Positions 30,001 to 31,784 of a DNA stretch of 64,000 nt are shown in pieces (the first letter of the stretch is position 1; the number at the start of each line of letters is the position of its first letter). The DNA is taken from contig NZ_JAVDYB010000001.1 in the NCBI RefSeq assembly GCF_031458235.1, positions 1,240,001 to 1,304,000 on the forward strand, in the 5' to 3' direction. Origin of the DNA: Catenuloplanes atrovinosus. Lineage in GTDB: Bacteria; Actinomycetota; Actinomycetes; Mycobacteriales; Micromonosporaceae. The notes beneath the pieces are model-generated. The model was not told the DNA's origin and did not search any database. It saw only the letters and a list, made by a program, of their open reading frames with translations. Position numbers and translations under genes: made by a program.

Positions 30001-31784
30001 CGCTCCCGGCCCGCCGTCTGAGCGACCTGTTGTTCACCGACCCGCGGGACCAGCGGGACACGGCCGCGCTCTACCACCTCGGCCGGTGGACCACCACCGC
30101 GCCCGCCACGGCCGCGCCGGCAGTGCCGACCTCGATCCGCCGGCAGGGCGTACCGTCCGAGAGCCTGGCCGGGATGGCGGACCGCGCGGCGCCGCCGCCG
30201 ATCCCGCCGGAGTCGCGCGGCCCGCGGCGGCGGCCGGCCGGCGAGGGCCCGCGCCGTGGACCGCTCGGCGACGGCCGGGACGTGGCCGGCGCGCTGCCCG
30301 CGGACCGCAGCGGCTGGAAGACCATCGGCCGGAGCCGTGGGCCGCGCGCGATCACCCGCCGGTACGGCTGGATGGAGGCGCTGCGCCCGGCCCTCACCGC
30401 GGCCGGCACCTACGCCACGAACTGTGTCTTCGCCGCGATCGTCACGGACATGGCGCTGCGCACCGGCGGGAAGGGCCGCTTCGAGGCGCCGCCGTCGTTC
30501 GCCACCGACGTGGATCTGATCTCCTGGTACGCCGGCGCGCCGCTGCGCACCATGCGGCGCGGCTACGCCGACGTGCTGGCCGAGATGGGCGACCCGGACA
30601 CGCCGGTGGGCACGCAGGGCATCGTGGTCGTCGACGACCCGGACGGCGGGGTGAGCCACGCGTTCAACGTGGTCCGCGACGCGGTCGGCGTGATCTTCCT
30701 GGACCTGCAGAACGGCGGCGAGGCGACCGCGCCGCCGAACCCGGGCGCGGTGCGCTTCGTCCGCACGCCCCCGGGCCTTCCGTTCACGTTCACCGAGCCG
30801 CCCGAGCCGGCCGCGCCCGAGCCGGCCGCGCCCGAGCCGGCCGCGCCCGAGCCGGAGGCGCCCGCGCCGGGGACGGCCGCACCGGAGACGGCACCGGAGT
30901 CGCCGCTCACCGTGCCCGCGGAGGAACTGCCCGCGGACGGCTTCGTGGCGAACCCCGGCGACTTCGCGGCGGTCCGCGAGCACGTCAAGCAGCGCATCGA
31001 GGCCGGTGACGACCCGATCGCGTACCGCGCCGCGGACGGTGCACTGGCGGGCGCGGGAAGTGCCGCCGAGCCCGCGCTGTCGATCAGCCTGCACCTCGGC
31101 GAGGCGGCGCGCGACGGCATCGGCCTCGCCGACCTGACCGAGCGGCTCTGGTCGCCGGATGCGCTCACCTACGACGGCACCACCGGCACGCTGACCATCG
31201 CGCTGGACGACACCCGCCACTCCTGGAACGACCTGCGCACGGTCGTCCGGCACCTGCGCGGGCAGGGCATCGGCGAGGCGGATGCCACCCTCACCGCCGG
31301 CCTCGGCCACCTCGACCAGGACCACGCGGCCCGCGACCACCTGGTCACGCTGGTCGGCTACCACCGGGACATGCTGGAGTACATGATGCGCGCGGACACC
31401 GCGCCGCCGGCGCCGGAGAAGCCGGTGCCGGACGAGAAGGCGTCGTGGCCCATGCCGGTCGCCACCGAGGACCTGTTCTCCGTACCGTTGCGGGGCACGC
31501 GGTTGAATCTGGGTGTGCTCCAGGCGCAGGCGCGCGTGCTGCTGGCGCTGCGCGCCACCGCCGAGCGGTACGCGGAGAAGAAGGTGCCGGTCGGCACGCC
31601 GGTGACCGCGCCGTTCGTCATGCCGCGCACGGCCTGGTTCGGCTCGCACCCCAACTGGCACCTGGGCGAGGAGGAGGAAGAGGACCTGCGCGACACCGAG
31701 CGGATCCGGCGCCTGCTCGACCTGCTCTTGGCCGAGCTGCGGGACCGCCGGGAGGCGGCCGTGCTGTACCACCTGGGACGCTAG
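1..31784 (+). CDS. Giant 'lonely Cys' domain protein, 5' end outside window
   Basis: The frame is open from the left edge to a TAG at 31782-31784. The first in-window start is GTG at 6, but the frame runs upstream of it, so the true start is probably outside. Residues below are counted from nt 6 (10,592 in window, roughly 1.1 MDa). Order: N-terminal coiled coil; three copies of a large beta-rich module (about nt 1000-7300, 8073-12960, 13749-18660) joined by acidic or proline-rich linkers; lonely-Cys domain 1 (Cys6550); alpha-helical repeats; OTU-like segment; lonely-Cys domain 2 (Cys10140); C-terminal module ending in YHLGR. Reading the translation I find no other cysteine. I see no signal peptide or convincing membrane helix in the visible part. 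The family assignment rests on remembered features of actinobacterial giant proteins and on the Cys-His-Asp pattern; the function is unknown. A toxin-like, secreted or surface role is inference. Confidence 0.9.
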   Translation, partial: RVRNSLRGLREQVVSTFAALQEARAARLDTNRIREADAEHQRALGELDTAQRRVEAMDEAVANLDRVVDPLRDQLRTLTENAAEAESRVRDAERAHGDAVRENGRYPSETDLAAERDRLARAVTDAETAHRDAAAPVDAVKDALREVRTMRTGELQRPSREFFNTVQRGFERWNPSDRPGELDLVPAIGDDPATATPEDLAAAVPAYVMHTAYQRIQALYTTEAAKTRLAELVPDDAVSKDVYRQGVTRAWALQTFDGLRPVVQAAIDTAVASAADIVATNPPERVYDALQNAGLLPPKTDGFYSDPSEGMAAWLRGPEILEQARKAGEAYPDTDAGLSARPQWSLAEHNVLGDGYVLGLMDPAQSTDVGARVDAWLDGLQLQAPWVKSARAEIKALLVNPERAKDKDAENRHWEAMLQHGAMIKVGGNRVRLRFGLQGLAETPPAPKDPNDPDANVKLAVNEFGDTSYTDNKAVKTQQGLPVAMEPILHAHGAVGDVAHMGFQLKVDVQAKQSRTHGIAMEVQSGDRVPLNDMLNFAGGLTVEAELVGPPKGGRLRKPGLDALRPAPEPSVKLFDLRLAQPRAFSSPADGRPAGPGRPVTDPNALHDFTTVLNSVDTQGVLDKLNTSLRDAGVPATTRADILFEIEKEFLNQKSVKQRNRWFLSDSLSSSRMATKGAWFETKRLVPKGFAGHILIGARPSRMDYVDTTDVPAMLREDIAETFTAHVGGSKETSTSITFGWDPSAPVKSHASAPEVTVKVGSGTGRGESASGQGQAKGAIARTDYLTRYRSALTVDVTVVSDDYGTITTQATTPGEIGVLDADRADFEARVLGDPTTPETTPAPKGSPLPRVFSHRADVLAHLNAGERIAIIPPKYLSGLARLRWRSVLAHENAVLATREDLNQYQTPGFGTYRVDALGRLVRVMPRGIANTYTADTPETTAGTPAPEPGTTSTEPETVTTEPAQTGETTVTTEPVGTESRAVVLAGSGAGIVVETPPTGPDPVAAREPLSLHKGIGTGGGVFERTGAEQVLPTVHRLIDGRIEALGIKAETDGALRSRTDRALREKYGAPGARGAMRGGIGGGALSHRIQIGEYVITTRVGAKMLPLKSYTDLGGTPGPRPVPKGMRKRIEKYGMTVDTQTKGTRQVDVMKDRHRKVGAKGRATFRLRAHKVVNFQVTPGMVGYQFSRHHKIVATSAIKGYRRTKASGGTRRFTYPMVYTVSVVARRGDFGPVLSAAVETITGDNVTSTVAVPHSLLRPVDLPLSTADSIGKITQGDDLSSVLREDDTVLPLHEEGLNGIPLTLLRTDALVKAAAELPAKLDRKLADEAAYRDAHPNKLRKAPPPGRTPAPETAETAPDAETPGTTSEAVPETTDETGIAETVPTDFDGLVDVLNDFVTTALIAPPTEHQERSTRPTFLESSGPFLVSEDGLPIPLPDLPNGHQHALTVKLRTVNARHENALGTSVHENYAESDIKLNKTDGHTNEFEAGAMVGLLFPAAKADAHAHSATTDHTEPGHDTPDTSHAVTDNLVILAVKGGGSTPGTTGTGGTLGEAAGRGEDHSGAVMGPRYPGPAAGVTGMVARGHDTGAMSGSIALNLGTYQDTGNQYRSDAVYEITYDRWTYSRRGEFRKLGTVTTFVRADGSAELSMPHQRALQLGLTPPEPADDAPKPHTPDPADPNLDVIDPDLATGVAYIEGVKAKDVLTTVKRMMVDANLVTADELEVGSTLKAGLQAHFSDVALGAKSPSVDASGIRYIHPKSAGFGRMRYIGVKVTQTVDGRTHTQSRPDVKITTGGQSLDVTKDSHHEGTAIAGTAAVGGRWADEDANRVSLALGYRGERGGAQVTSEVGTDRDIRRATAKDAVAQEFDQNLGYTIELFSVTDSPEILRLLGRTAESPLLAANFFTGQRMSSAWPRLFGPNQKPIATSTDVKGTSRAIVPSHLTTYRPSEPHLAALAPPAPAPAPLEITAEPRFIKPPAVSDFDAKLANVVHALKLPHIGDLAGWTLTVSENRWSPTTEQRNHIGGATIPPTAPPASRKADPLGIDGYARQQALEHENARHRIKALLTRTFEVEGLNGKPVKVHVTLTNGRWLTRGEANTLNFPETSKEEESEFERIRRSELEWSQRQGGEFAEPVLGSEETPLFDASADAVGAREREDVGATSSAGYVEVNKIREGDFDYYVFDATWTQEGDNDFRIKAKDQRGFIGMMPKEWANALADDHPDRIGRPPADVATLAQDWKTDDGGFDPSRAPLTWPEGDTPKLFADAPTDPRPTATEPQALTVAKAAATSLGRPVDLVLRQPGGRLGTQRVDTDTRWLAMGSPTLDKAAAEVVKDGNALTSRSGADPTITEGMARARALLGRLYPGGPLPHAVRPPRTRDDSGIGRGPSADVEGFAPVGSRQSVEVEVEKLGPGASAVVTVQQPGRDAGRVYLVHRTPDAGVRWQNLSDPPATRSTAARPPAESFVSARALLIDPNGVSRPGDFEPPSLDVRALTDLPMSSRPVDADLTAPRARSTEPEPRRDGTDVTRPRTEPEPRETTDPEVQETRDPQTPEPTREPEDEGRSRNTESEDESQNSEPADESRDSDSEDESRGSEPEDESRDSDSEDESRGSEPEDESRDSDSEDESRGSEPEDESQDSGPEEEVRYAESENESQEPEQEPEQEQEQEQEPEGGRTEGAPPAPVLDKPWYLGVGALGQANVVTAGIRPGDTSAQRIQTMARGYADDLFPADSDTAVQDAAIHDLVSDKIVDLLTAPAPQEGRTDAKTDAFLEKWDDALYQGVHGVANGRLVRVLPVLQAFTPAETPEGPRSYKVNFGSTTSKSEKKTGTGAGNETALDGSIGGLGWRVARLIMHLPEIGTTSGISRSEAAERRLVAGRQMFIENSQPFEVRLGFEVYVDGELRGTSTPGRADAATATVAFPKEYTDPANGTDAPPADATTERAGPAGPEPTPADQRRPHRAHTVLNAFATKNLIAAWEKALVAKLGAEKALPYVQQGVKQFLNERAVINRNRLLFTTGDREGGLTGDEGTMQLDLSVKLGTLQFLGTAPGIAVRDDMGVVSTESKSTEGASGVSADHQLFGYNLTAQPKPPKGVPDERLKGIFGGGVEISSTRESGSELAIDASNHTMLKRKEDQARYKLTISGQLLTSGVKGVPPVTTDDLTIEFGVPVSERADFEQSLIGTTAEPGRRYDVDAPPVEPVTEPVTSVEADRRLGAPRQSAPQARRPYHQVPHETEPLQLASRRGLGAGVVVGLPGSEAVMPTIVTALQKLSGKPDIGNAATTVVKTNNGRAAMEADYGRVEAGQPYTVEIDGQEYDVAVVAHTGRRRANNDYSMDVNHRAVIGATTEGSLGSETEIKGKVAGGLVVPLPSGVKMQLPRVQVEGARSVSEGTTYKDTVKHYRRTETTDKVTEYTYDVTYEVVVRKKGQDRETYLVGKPDHTVNQVAVPHEHLPSTPVTSTERIDAGSATITRKPPASWTNGRHVPFDSKGASGTYPFFMTMPSVVAAAARAYRDLNHLSTTWYSEWLNWPKPIFKAGIPSELGAHFAEQTSENGWTIPLPDQDGWHQAMVVRTRFVEPEHQGKGTGTEIEHYVQSALSQDRERKVEYGAEAGVGVGVVAPVSKGGEQAAKNGTEPGTQDGGLQRRAIIGGPTGQTESDSDRIAIGFAGGAGKSTAEATPTGKGNIDITRATYNDTVHSYRGTPVFEVTMVRWREAGVQTTNGVPTYVTEAVESQTRYVEVKHGADFITPDRIAEDLGLPEAVKEGASEPTLTRQIVDPALTRAAGHPERVTAPDVLPKIVEALRAKGLLPPPDANGRPVPTPLQRALETRFADWALESQYFPLTGEGVLAWVPIVTPYGNTKYLAIQVNATEGTPTSSRDRDEAGLTLRGEGHDARSHEHESSTTGFFGGKFRGRAGVGDGDLGGQAQGGREWESSHSRGIGETVKNIFRVGPKKSVELNQPLQFEINIGLTNEKPEAFRVVSSAIRESLFTVTNDHPLARQLWYSPKLRFINWDWTMTPRAEDGSARMLVPRYLTLPVDGQGDWQRATHESTPARDPRWAPRPPDPPTGDRMPAGVPDLNRELFRDKTVHPFTLLPIAKALSKWAPLVSQSPRWRPTTEQLTQDGVHEVPGKGRFSDFEREIRREGSDSMQRPRLDQLLRHDFTIPGTDLRAGIKVRGGHYYRMPAPPETAPDGTATGDGGTPQDTVRPLTESHKGRGYQQAATAPTHESSTSVETELSAGFLGRGKIGEESKLGSGFSPGMAWSSESAFEAASSAVSERNSEARRNYFLYKYDVTLVIYGPKGEVLEVDLDDAMHLISGERPNPPADPTPPPDRTVPAPLSARAASVRNQALGEDAESIELDRLSTDGVTIAPAGTSELDVDGPTPLPERVVPAEVTVPRPRTPESDTAARDARMLLNGRPDGERPDGELLELRDLPANRTGSGADAAPFEGELRDLPRERLSPPSSRSSSGVSTPADVEPQELVAQPETGSPQTRDPSTAQEPRDPAEPEETRAPAEPEETRDPAEPEETRDPAESEETRQPETQEPEETREPETREPEIPASAPETPETPREPTGPWFLRVGALGQTNVLKAGVQADQDPAAVTGTSSEQRIAELARSYADDLPRNESLTAAQDAEIRNLVRDKIAELLTAPAPQEGRTDAKTDAFLEKWDDALYQGIHGVAGGKLVWLRPIMDSFTPASQPDGPRVYKVSFGSTTSKSETSRGSGGANESSLDGSIGGLGWRAARLIMHLPEISNTSSVSESEAAERRLVAGRQMFIENNQPFDVNLGFEVLIDGEPLGRTTPDGTNDRPARATATVTFPKEYTDPANGTDTLTDRAGPAGPEPTPADQRRPHRAHTVLNAFATKNLIAAWEKALVAKLGAEKALPYVQQGVKQFLNERAVINRNRLLFTTGDREGGLTGDEGTMRLDLSVTLGDLQFLGTAPKVAVRDDLGIVSSESQGVDGSSGVSVSTEVFGYGLTSEGKPPAGTEDKRFKGIFGGGPEFSSTRESGSEIAVDASNHTVLKRKEDQARYKLTISGQLLTSGVTGVPPVTTDDLTIEFGVPVSERTDFEQSLIGTTAEPGRRYDVDAPPVEPVTEPVTSVEAERKLGPQRTNAPQARRPYRQDPHETEPLQLASRRGLGAGVVVGLPGSEAVMPTIVTALQKLSGKPDIGDAATTLVKTHSGRPAMEADYGRVEAGQPYTVDIDGEQYDVLVTAHTGRRRANHDYDMDVNQRAVYGGTTEGALGTENEVQFSLAGGLLVPLPSGVKLQLPRVQVEGGRSVSEDTAYKDSVKHYRRTETTGSVTEFAYDVTYEVAIRKKGLDRETYLVGKPDHTVNQVAVPHEHLAPSKVTPAQRVEAGATTITRKPPASWTNGRHVPFDSKGASGTYPFFMTMPSVVAAAARAYRDLNKLGRAWYQEPLNWPQAIWKAGIPSELGAHFAEQTSENGWTIPLPDHDGWHQAVVVRTRFTEPEHQDKGTSTEIEHYVQSALSQDRERKVKWSAGGAAGVGVVAPVSKSGEQAAKGTPATPKDGGLHRRAIIGGATGVGESDADRINIGFAGGGGKSTATATPTGKGNIDITRATYNDLVHSYRGTPVFEVTTVRWRDGGVQLDGLTPKIVTEAVESQTRYVEVKHGADFITPDRIAEDLGLPEAVKEDASEPTLTRQIVDPALTRAAGHPERVTAPDVLPKIVEALRAKGLLPPPDANGRPVPTPLQRAIESRFADWALESQYFPLTGEGVLAWVPIVTPYGNTKYLAIQVNATEGTPTSSRDRDEAGLTLRGEGHDAKGHDVSHSSSGFFGGKFRGRGGVPGGDLGGQAEGGREWESSHSRGMGETVKDIFRVGTKKSVELNQPLQFEINIGLTNEKPEIFRMISSTIRDSLFTITNDHPLARKLWYDPDLRFIKWDWTATPHADDGSARMLVPRYLTVPVDQEGSWQRATHTPATARPPRWAPRPADPPPAPRMPSHVPELNGTLLRDKTVHPWTLLPIAKALSKWAPLVSQPPRWRPTTEQLTQDGVHEVPGKGRFSDFEREIRREGSDSMQRPRLDQLLRHDFTIPGTDLRAGINVRGGRYYAVPVPPPQTTPDGTAPAEGTATPRPDWQPLTESHKGRGYQQAATAPTHESSKSVNTELSAGFIGRGKVGEDSKLGSGVSPGMAWSSETAFEAASNSVSERNSEARRNYFLYKYDVTLVVYGPKGEVLEVDLDDAMLLSSGERPDPPAEATPPPVRTAPPPVRTAPPSARAASVRNRELGEDADSIELGRLSTDGSTPDAEIEGPLPEPLPLPAPALGRSRSPERDTTVRDDDTDSFSDEDDLPLPELSMHLRTEPQPIRMQPIAPRTRTPERDPAVDDLASLLDDDSDARSDSDDDDLPLPELSAQPPAELEPVRPTAPAPRAPERDRAAEDLASLLDDDIDTRSDSSDDDLPLPELSRPAPAEPAPARAEPAPARPVPVVAAAAFREARRLFTGLFSRPPAESGVELADFSTRPGSRDVAGATPPDTSTWRPIGPDRSPERISRGFSWLSSMNPAREQGGEGLTNCILASIATALRLRGRGGPYQAVPSVVTDVAVLESWADRTLRDVTAPPGSTDPYAGVLAAAQDPGTIGVVVVNDADGDVAHAFTVVHDGEGIVFLDGQTGERAKGPQDPARVRFLLVEPGTPPRTPEVAGRLGLHALGGSDGTLLGAITTGADQLLGGPSVRYDAAYAHAVTPDDASAPERIASDLDLRLVVFDDDGVHGYGDTGNPEIYLHRSTVDGRTVFVPMAPHGTPHSLPATRPATEIGAGYVTTGLEPLGGEDRARGGDVLARAASRLLAEHAPEIDIEASWQAGSRSLPLRMTGHLTMHRLADRMPQLYGRGLTLRPAGRAANGDRVELVIRARRGGDYGALPFTGEGAQYGGLVDVDIHLRRIPASGTGTRTVTATERLFERVRQTAPPPIVADPEQRYPLERPVTVPAEMFRDGSVSLGAISPALGRQLANEMRPAPATGLLGMVAGRGARAVRPAAPIPTEELRRDLIASFGAKQFGTGRDGSGARLQLGEITPTGFVRTPDGYRMALLAGVRAEVTPEGRGVRDRIAYVPDAVELLVDLPAAERLLGGLGAAAPALAPYQSPDAYPAPRATHVVPFPAGIDAERWDRVLGDPLLDAGGERLTGLAARSGVPLSDLLSLVESIGRVPDDVTATAREAGLRRDPYRLLPLAVTLGVDPRGLRVFGEHLHDTTDPAALRERLEPFGARTEDDLSLLAGIAARAGLTDADLPLFKTFRDDGVPLELLHALPDGLLTHALDKARLKLLARTDPDRAAAELGLRDGLALRTLATTLGITDPAYLTVVADQVRAAAATANHGTVEARPGRTEWMRLRADDGTWGDWRPRDAGVVEATPADRIETRGPTVTERRGREPDGTWGAWQPVEHGQGRALAIQVERESRGQGEAVAALLPAELHADRLTEAGRIGHYVEISGRLGFPVSDLAHLLPSRHLEFLAYDLLQDVPLNRVAEALRLHTDGGIAPSPALWDSLPAKPTPAQRDDLAGRLGVPPEAIDRLTGSALTDPAALLTVADRLGLDTTERARLVELAETTGRAPTDLGSLAMRAGTTPSTLLEVAHGVGVDPRHLMPFRAVLTRIGDADGVDPRHVLTVDDAVHELGSTADAMLTGLADRWRRSWTFRLAAMGPAGTGRYRFDPAAVQTLIMDVGQADGELMHERIHIARDLRPRVTETSEAVRTAPGLDADTERQVTALTSWAAKQDDVGRMAHQIRESTARLHRRDAQTAPALDAIRALSGTEAGAARVTMVEAALRDRDAARAELDAASPADRANRKRLELIYQRRDVLFARALSGAAADALRGRAATLAEPDARQAFERFADTLTALTDAYAGVSDISPVDVLVEQMTAAELELRLDALIEGHRASRSSVLPEPNAVHPRWQDRERADRAAETWLPAWWTAESRLGISMLDFLNDFEDVRAGVDHRALLRLAHELSVEVSDVYELVSKDPVRRVPVELPETARRLGLDRPADLLDLATRWTVDPALLRALDPEAVRAEGLDTVAARIEAEAERHITDVPAQWDRRGHRDTDAELGKKVAQYLGLAADEGILVGAPGVDGAAPRGPQPSASRPALARLTGAGAANVAVPEPAPARPAPSPSPSIRFAMPELPIITTGTAGLPTPVDSSVDDASSESSGDVATDPGAQHPEDSDGETLSLADDTEPLTDAPAQTGAGDDTDDVPGAQQPEWDVEWNVDEDGIPGEQMPEWPLEPDGAFNAGIVPDIAFDGGIVPDGAVPGVRPASLADSLDLAGRSRGGRRPHVTVTEAQRWATVIDAAVTELQLDRSAIAALAAELGVSRDWVAAYSLRIGRVPADLPRVAADLRVDDPGAFFALAATLGRPPSFFAGEDLSALNTAPVDDRFAPVAELLGGPHPETWDTPAPDGFGDHLWAIHRATGAVPEDIIQQARNARMDVRDLARAAAELGRPPVVVAIAAQTLSLAGIQRFHERPENVGERPRPGEPATEPNPQAGPAWEGALILPTMPDERTGGGDVRADRLIAAFPGWADELHRRFTITEADIPWAHKHLRQTGQTLDSLTRMSDQRGLARVLGWRLDEGRITPAVLDDLATHPVGGYDALVAMNAADEIMPDLRLPIHPGIPRPEGVTIRLPIDDTVRADELTARHPGVTVIEGEGGRYAEFAPARMPDGWEGLESLLSDAMTRDEFGRLTHEPTYSVRIDTGYGADRDAYLRLAALYFGHLPQLDRMMLLPNMDLDEAARAGYPSFEDFVADNSRPTDPMRVDPERGTVTFEVPWSVPFTVQTTTTTLSAMVGAAGRPETAALTAGRWFEAPGEVHASSTLDRALSDHEASGRDLVGLVPPGPGQAQAALLFHLFPGEHPAEDSGPRPPASLGPVYTDQPPADPARVLARDPETAGLAGRVGELDALADLIGARAGVTDRTEVLIGLSAGRAGLAGLADSDLTVGEAYRRMLDHRMPAPPALLRAAYRRLAAIDAMPEPDRTRWIDGALRNYLRHRDAVLGNESTLRQFLTPPEPDGRAPEQVAEWLDRRVTAGLHPVPELDDARPSGLTGRTGPVTVTFAVSLPVMPTPDPWTSVDVERRAALIEAAVADAGLTGRVELDIDEDTGRADVTIADLRAAERPWADLGRVLTVLRGHGARPVADSLAVTVGLPTPETGAALTALTDTHAGTFTRLGTDPAADVIPDADARGVEIEDGAATFRFGLSLDAAVPQAQINLAVRAVAAASGPVTPAPQVAGPPRAGTPLGTWRLYDAPDPATTALLDRLYGDAPDRLQAEALLRVTPPHPGPGHGGLPIGLSSAEAEAMRVLSLQPQASRLGRTEHPGATLATVAETVPHLPARYLGENTPARFTEGWVERARAAYHSAAPGAGQAALQARATAAGRMWNQQLGTSVLTLGQWRRQPGFDVPRPGPAEPVRVPDTDEVAGGVRRSLDVTRDPAVLHDLAAQLSDAEPHNAALDPLRAEIRARRAGAAQRTGRAADDGTTAGWDVRSAGDGPDALFEAVLHSAHAQRVPLPRGAATPMSMRSMAAGTFRANAGTFDGLLPDSTGRLRTDDLPYGTLLAMAPDFRPEPPSPERIETWRAEVTDTDTLAEAARRDLPLVLTPAGARDRMPDWTPPDPAAAVDARTAQDARIQLRAEVARRIDAGDPVVTDLLRLLETADGVGPVHGYLRSNSPLDGLSRGQQLLRSLLTGSTLSGASIEALTPAVLARALNLNIVLHENGHHTELLPGAPHTVHIGLEGQHGFQALVPARDHLQSNPEAFDAIGDDIRDLAGVNPIEPRDARTNGVLLELELTLPPGPERTALLAAMATEITTQRADGDDLIVTVPDAGDYLRLAAVQARLIAAGLTPSAFAVVARPEVAAADLVETGRLSEPELARATAIAAGHEATLQRMMTVGSGRRGPATASVTVSHDGVRLGARGVGRFDPATVLAQFRVAGGMLSTARFTAGEPDPDWTADRGPRPGADVTLPARRLSDLLFTDPRDQRDTAALYHLGRWTTTAPATAAPAVPTSIRRQGVPSESLAGMADRAAPPPIPPESRGPRRRPAGEGPRRGPLGDGRDVAGALPADRSGWKTIGRSRGPRAITRRYGWMEALRPALTAAGTYATNCVFAAIVTDMALRTGGKGRFEAPPSFATDVDLISWYAGAPLRTMRRGYADVLAEMGDPDTPVGTQGIVVVDDPDGGVSHAFNVVRDAVGVIFLDLQNGGEATAPPNPGAVRFVRTPPGLPFTFTEPPEPAAPEPAAPEPAAPEPEAPAPGTAAPETAPESPLTVPAEELPADGFVANPGDFAAVREHVKQRIEAGDDPIAYRAADGALAGAGSAAEPALSISLHLGEAARDGIGLADLTERLWSPDALTYDGTTGTLTIALDDTRHSWNDLRTVVRHLRGQGIGEADATLTAGLGHLDQDHAARDHLVTLVGYHRDMLEYMMRADTAPPAPEKPVPDEKASWPMPVATEDLFSVPLRGTRLNLGVLQAQARVLLALRATAERYAEKKVPVGTPVTAPFVMPRTAWFGSHPNWHLGEEEEEDLRDTERIRRLLDLLLAELRDRREAAVLYHLGR
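6..485 (+). other. Coiled-coil segment near the N-terminus of the giant protein
   Basis: Residues 1-160 are rich in Ala, Arg, Glu, Asp and Leu with heptad-like spacing (for example LGELDTAQRRVEAMDEAVANL). There are no prolines apart from short breaks. This predicts a long helical hairpin or coiled coil ahead of the first globular module. It could mediate oligomerisation or docking to a secretion partner, but nothing here decides that. Confidence 0.6.
1000..7300 (+). repeat. Giant protein module, divergent copy 1
   Basis: This region follows the same order of landmarks as the two later copies but at low identity. Near 1837 it has VLNSVDTQG then FLNQ and NR, against VLNAFATKN then FLNE and NR later. 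Near 3030 it has LHKGIGTGGGVF then VLPTV, against ASRRGLGAGVVV then VMPTI. Near 4294 it has GLPIPLPD then GHQHAL, against GWTIPLPD then GWHQAM. Near 6045 it has RWSPTTEQ, against RWRPTTEQ. Distances to copy 2 shrink from about 7.06 kb to 6.3 kb, so copy 1 is longer and carries insertions. Boundaries are approximate. Confidence 0.6.
7761..7922 (+). repeat. Three 54-bp tandem repeats (acidic Ser/Glu/Asp linker)
   Basis: Three consecutive 54-bp units start at 7761, 7815 and 7869. Each encodes DSDSEDESRGSEPEDESR; the last unit ends in SQ instead of SR. They lie in a longer Glu/Pro/Arg-rich linker (about 7560-8040), which ends in a run of Glu-Gln and Glu-Pro codons at about 7976-8030. The linker is predicted disordered and separates module copies 1 and 2. 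Confidence 0.85.
8073..12960 (+). repeat. Giant protein module, copy 2
   Basis: It begins with PWYLGVGALGQANV and runs to EVLEVDLDDAM. It aligns almost without gaps to copy 3; the offset moves only from 5676 bp (start) through 5697 and 5694 to 5700 bp (end). Stretches 8835-9104 (identical over 270 bp) and 11202-11480 (one mismatch) are far more alike than the surrounding sequence. Landmarks include a FGSTTSKSE segment, a GWTIPLPD segment near 10675 and RWRPTTEQ near 12352. The function is unknown. By composition (many Thr, Val, Gly and alternating polar residues) it looks beta-rich. Confidence 0.85.
13530..13700 (+). repeat. Glu/Pro/Thr-rich repeat linker between module copies 2 and 3
   Basis: Repeated nine- to ten-residue units of the type RDPAEPEET (DNA core gccgagccggaggagaccc) are followed by EPETREPE-type units. 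The linker occupies the equivalent place to the 54-bp repeat linker ahead of copy 2, just before PWFLRVGALGQ. It is predicted disordered. Confidence 0.7.
13749..18660 (+). repeat. Giant protein module, copy 3
   Basis: It begins with PWFLRVGALGQTNV and ends with EVLEVDLDDAM. It is collinear with copy 2 (offset 5.68-5.70 kb). Tracts 14532-14801 and 16896-17174 are identical or near-identical to copy 2, while the sequence between them differs at many codons. Both copies are followed by a conserved tail, AASVRN then LGED then SIEL then RLSTDG, so the duplication unit includes part of the following linker. Confidence 0.85.
18950..19330 (+). repeat. Acidic linker with three DDLPLPELS motifs
   Basis: DDLPLPELS recurs with its Leu codon at about 18978, 19146 and 19308 (spacings 168 and 162 bp). 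Between copies run Pro/Arg stretches and a repeated TPERDPAVDDLASLLDDD-type element. The linker sits between module copy 3 and lonely-Cys domain 1. A short acidic-hydrophobic motif repeated in a disordered linker could be a docking site; that is inference. Confidence 0.75.
19545..20022 (+). other. Lonely-Cys domain 1 (Tox-PL/deamidase-like layout)
   Basis: About 160 residues run from WRPIGPDRSPERISRGFSW to RVRFLLVEPG. Cys6550 lies in GLTNCILASIATAL, followed by DVAHAFTVVHD (His6629) and IVFLDGQTGE (Asp6644). The order Cys at a helix start, His in a beta strand, then Asp before Gln-x-Gly is that of papain-fold protein glutaminases and related polymorphic toxins. By eye this is one of only two cysteines in the protein. 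Enzyme activity is not shown by the sequence alone. Confidence 0.65.
21430..25900 (+). repeat. Alpha-helical repeat region of the giant protein
   Basis: Degenerate 35-45-residue units recur, built round patterns like LG(V/I)xPxxLxxLAxxxGRxPxDLxxLAxxLG. Examples are SGVPLSDLLSLVESIGRVPDD, GVPPEAIDRLTGSALTDPAAL, GVSRDWVAAYSLRIGRVPADL and RPPVVVAIAAQTL. A disordered acidic stretch (about 24340-24940) splits the region. It resembles a superhelical scaffold; I do not recognise a named family. Confidence 0.5.
28557..29370 (+). other. OTU-like segment lacking the expected cysteine
   Basis: It starts with VRSAGDGPDALFEAVLHSA and ends with LNIVLHENGHHTELLPGAP then VHIGLEGQHGFQALVPA. OTU cysteine proteases have Asp-Gly-x-Cys-Leu/Phe near the start and a His followed by an aromatic and Ala-Leu near the end. 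Here the arrangement is kept, but the place of the cysteine is taken by Ala in PDALF. A weaker similar pair (GGSDGTLLGAITTGA then YLHRSTVDGRTVFVPM) lies at about 20055-20330. The assignment is by motif only. Confidence 0.4.
30303..30775 (+). other. Lonely-Cys domain 2 (Tox-PL/deamidase-like layout)
   Basis: It is paralogous to domain 1. SGWKTIGRSRGPRAITRRYGW leads to YATNCVFAAIVTDMAL (Cys10140), then GVSHAFNVVRD (His10218) and VIFLDLQNGG (Asp10233). Spacing Cys-His is 78 residues and His-Asp 15, against 79 and 15 in domain 1, so the two are clearly homologous. A short repeat of AAPEP follows (about 30800-30850). Confidence 0.65.

Noticed and set aside
7470-31772. Very long open frames on the minus strand (up to about 6,200 codons) opposite the giant gene
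   Set aside because: At over 70% G+C, antisense frames of a codon-biased gene stay open. Their translations are Arg/Gly/Val/His-rich, with no recognisable domains, no ribosome sites and repeats that mirror the sense strand.
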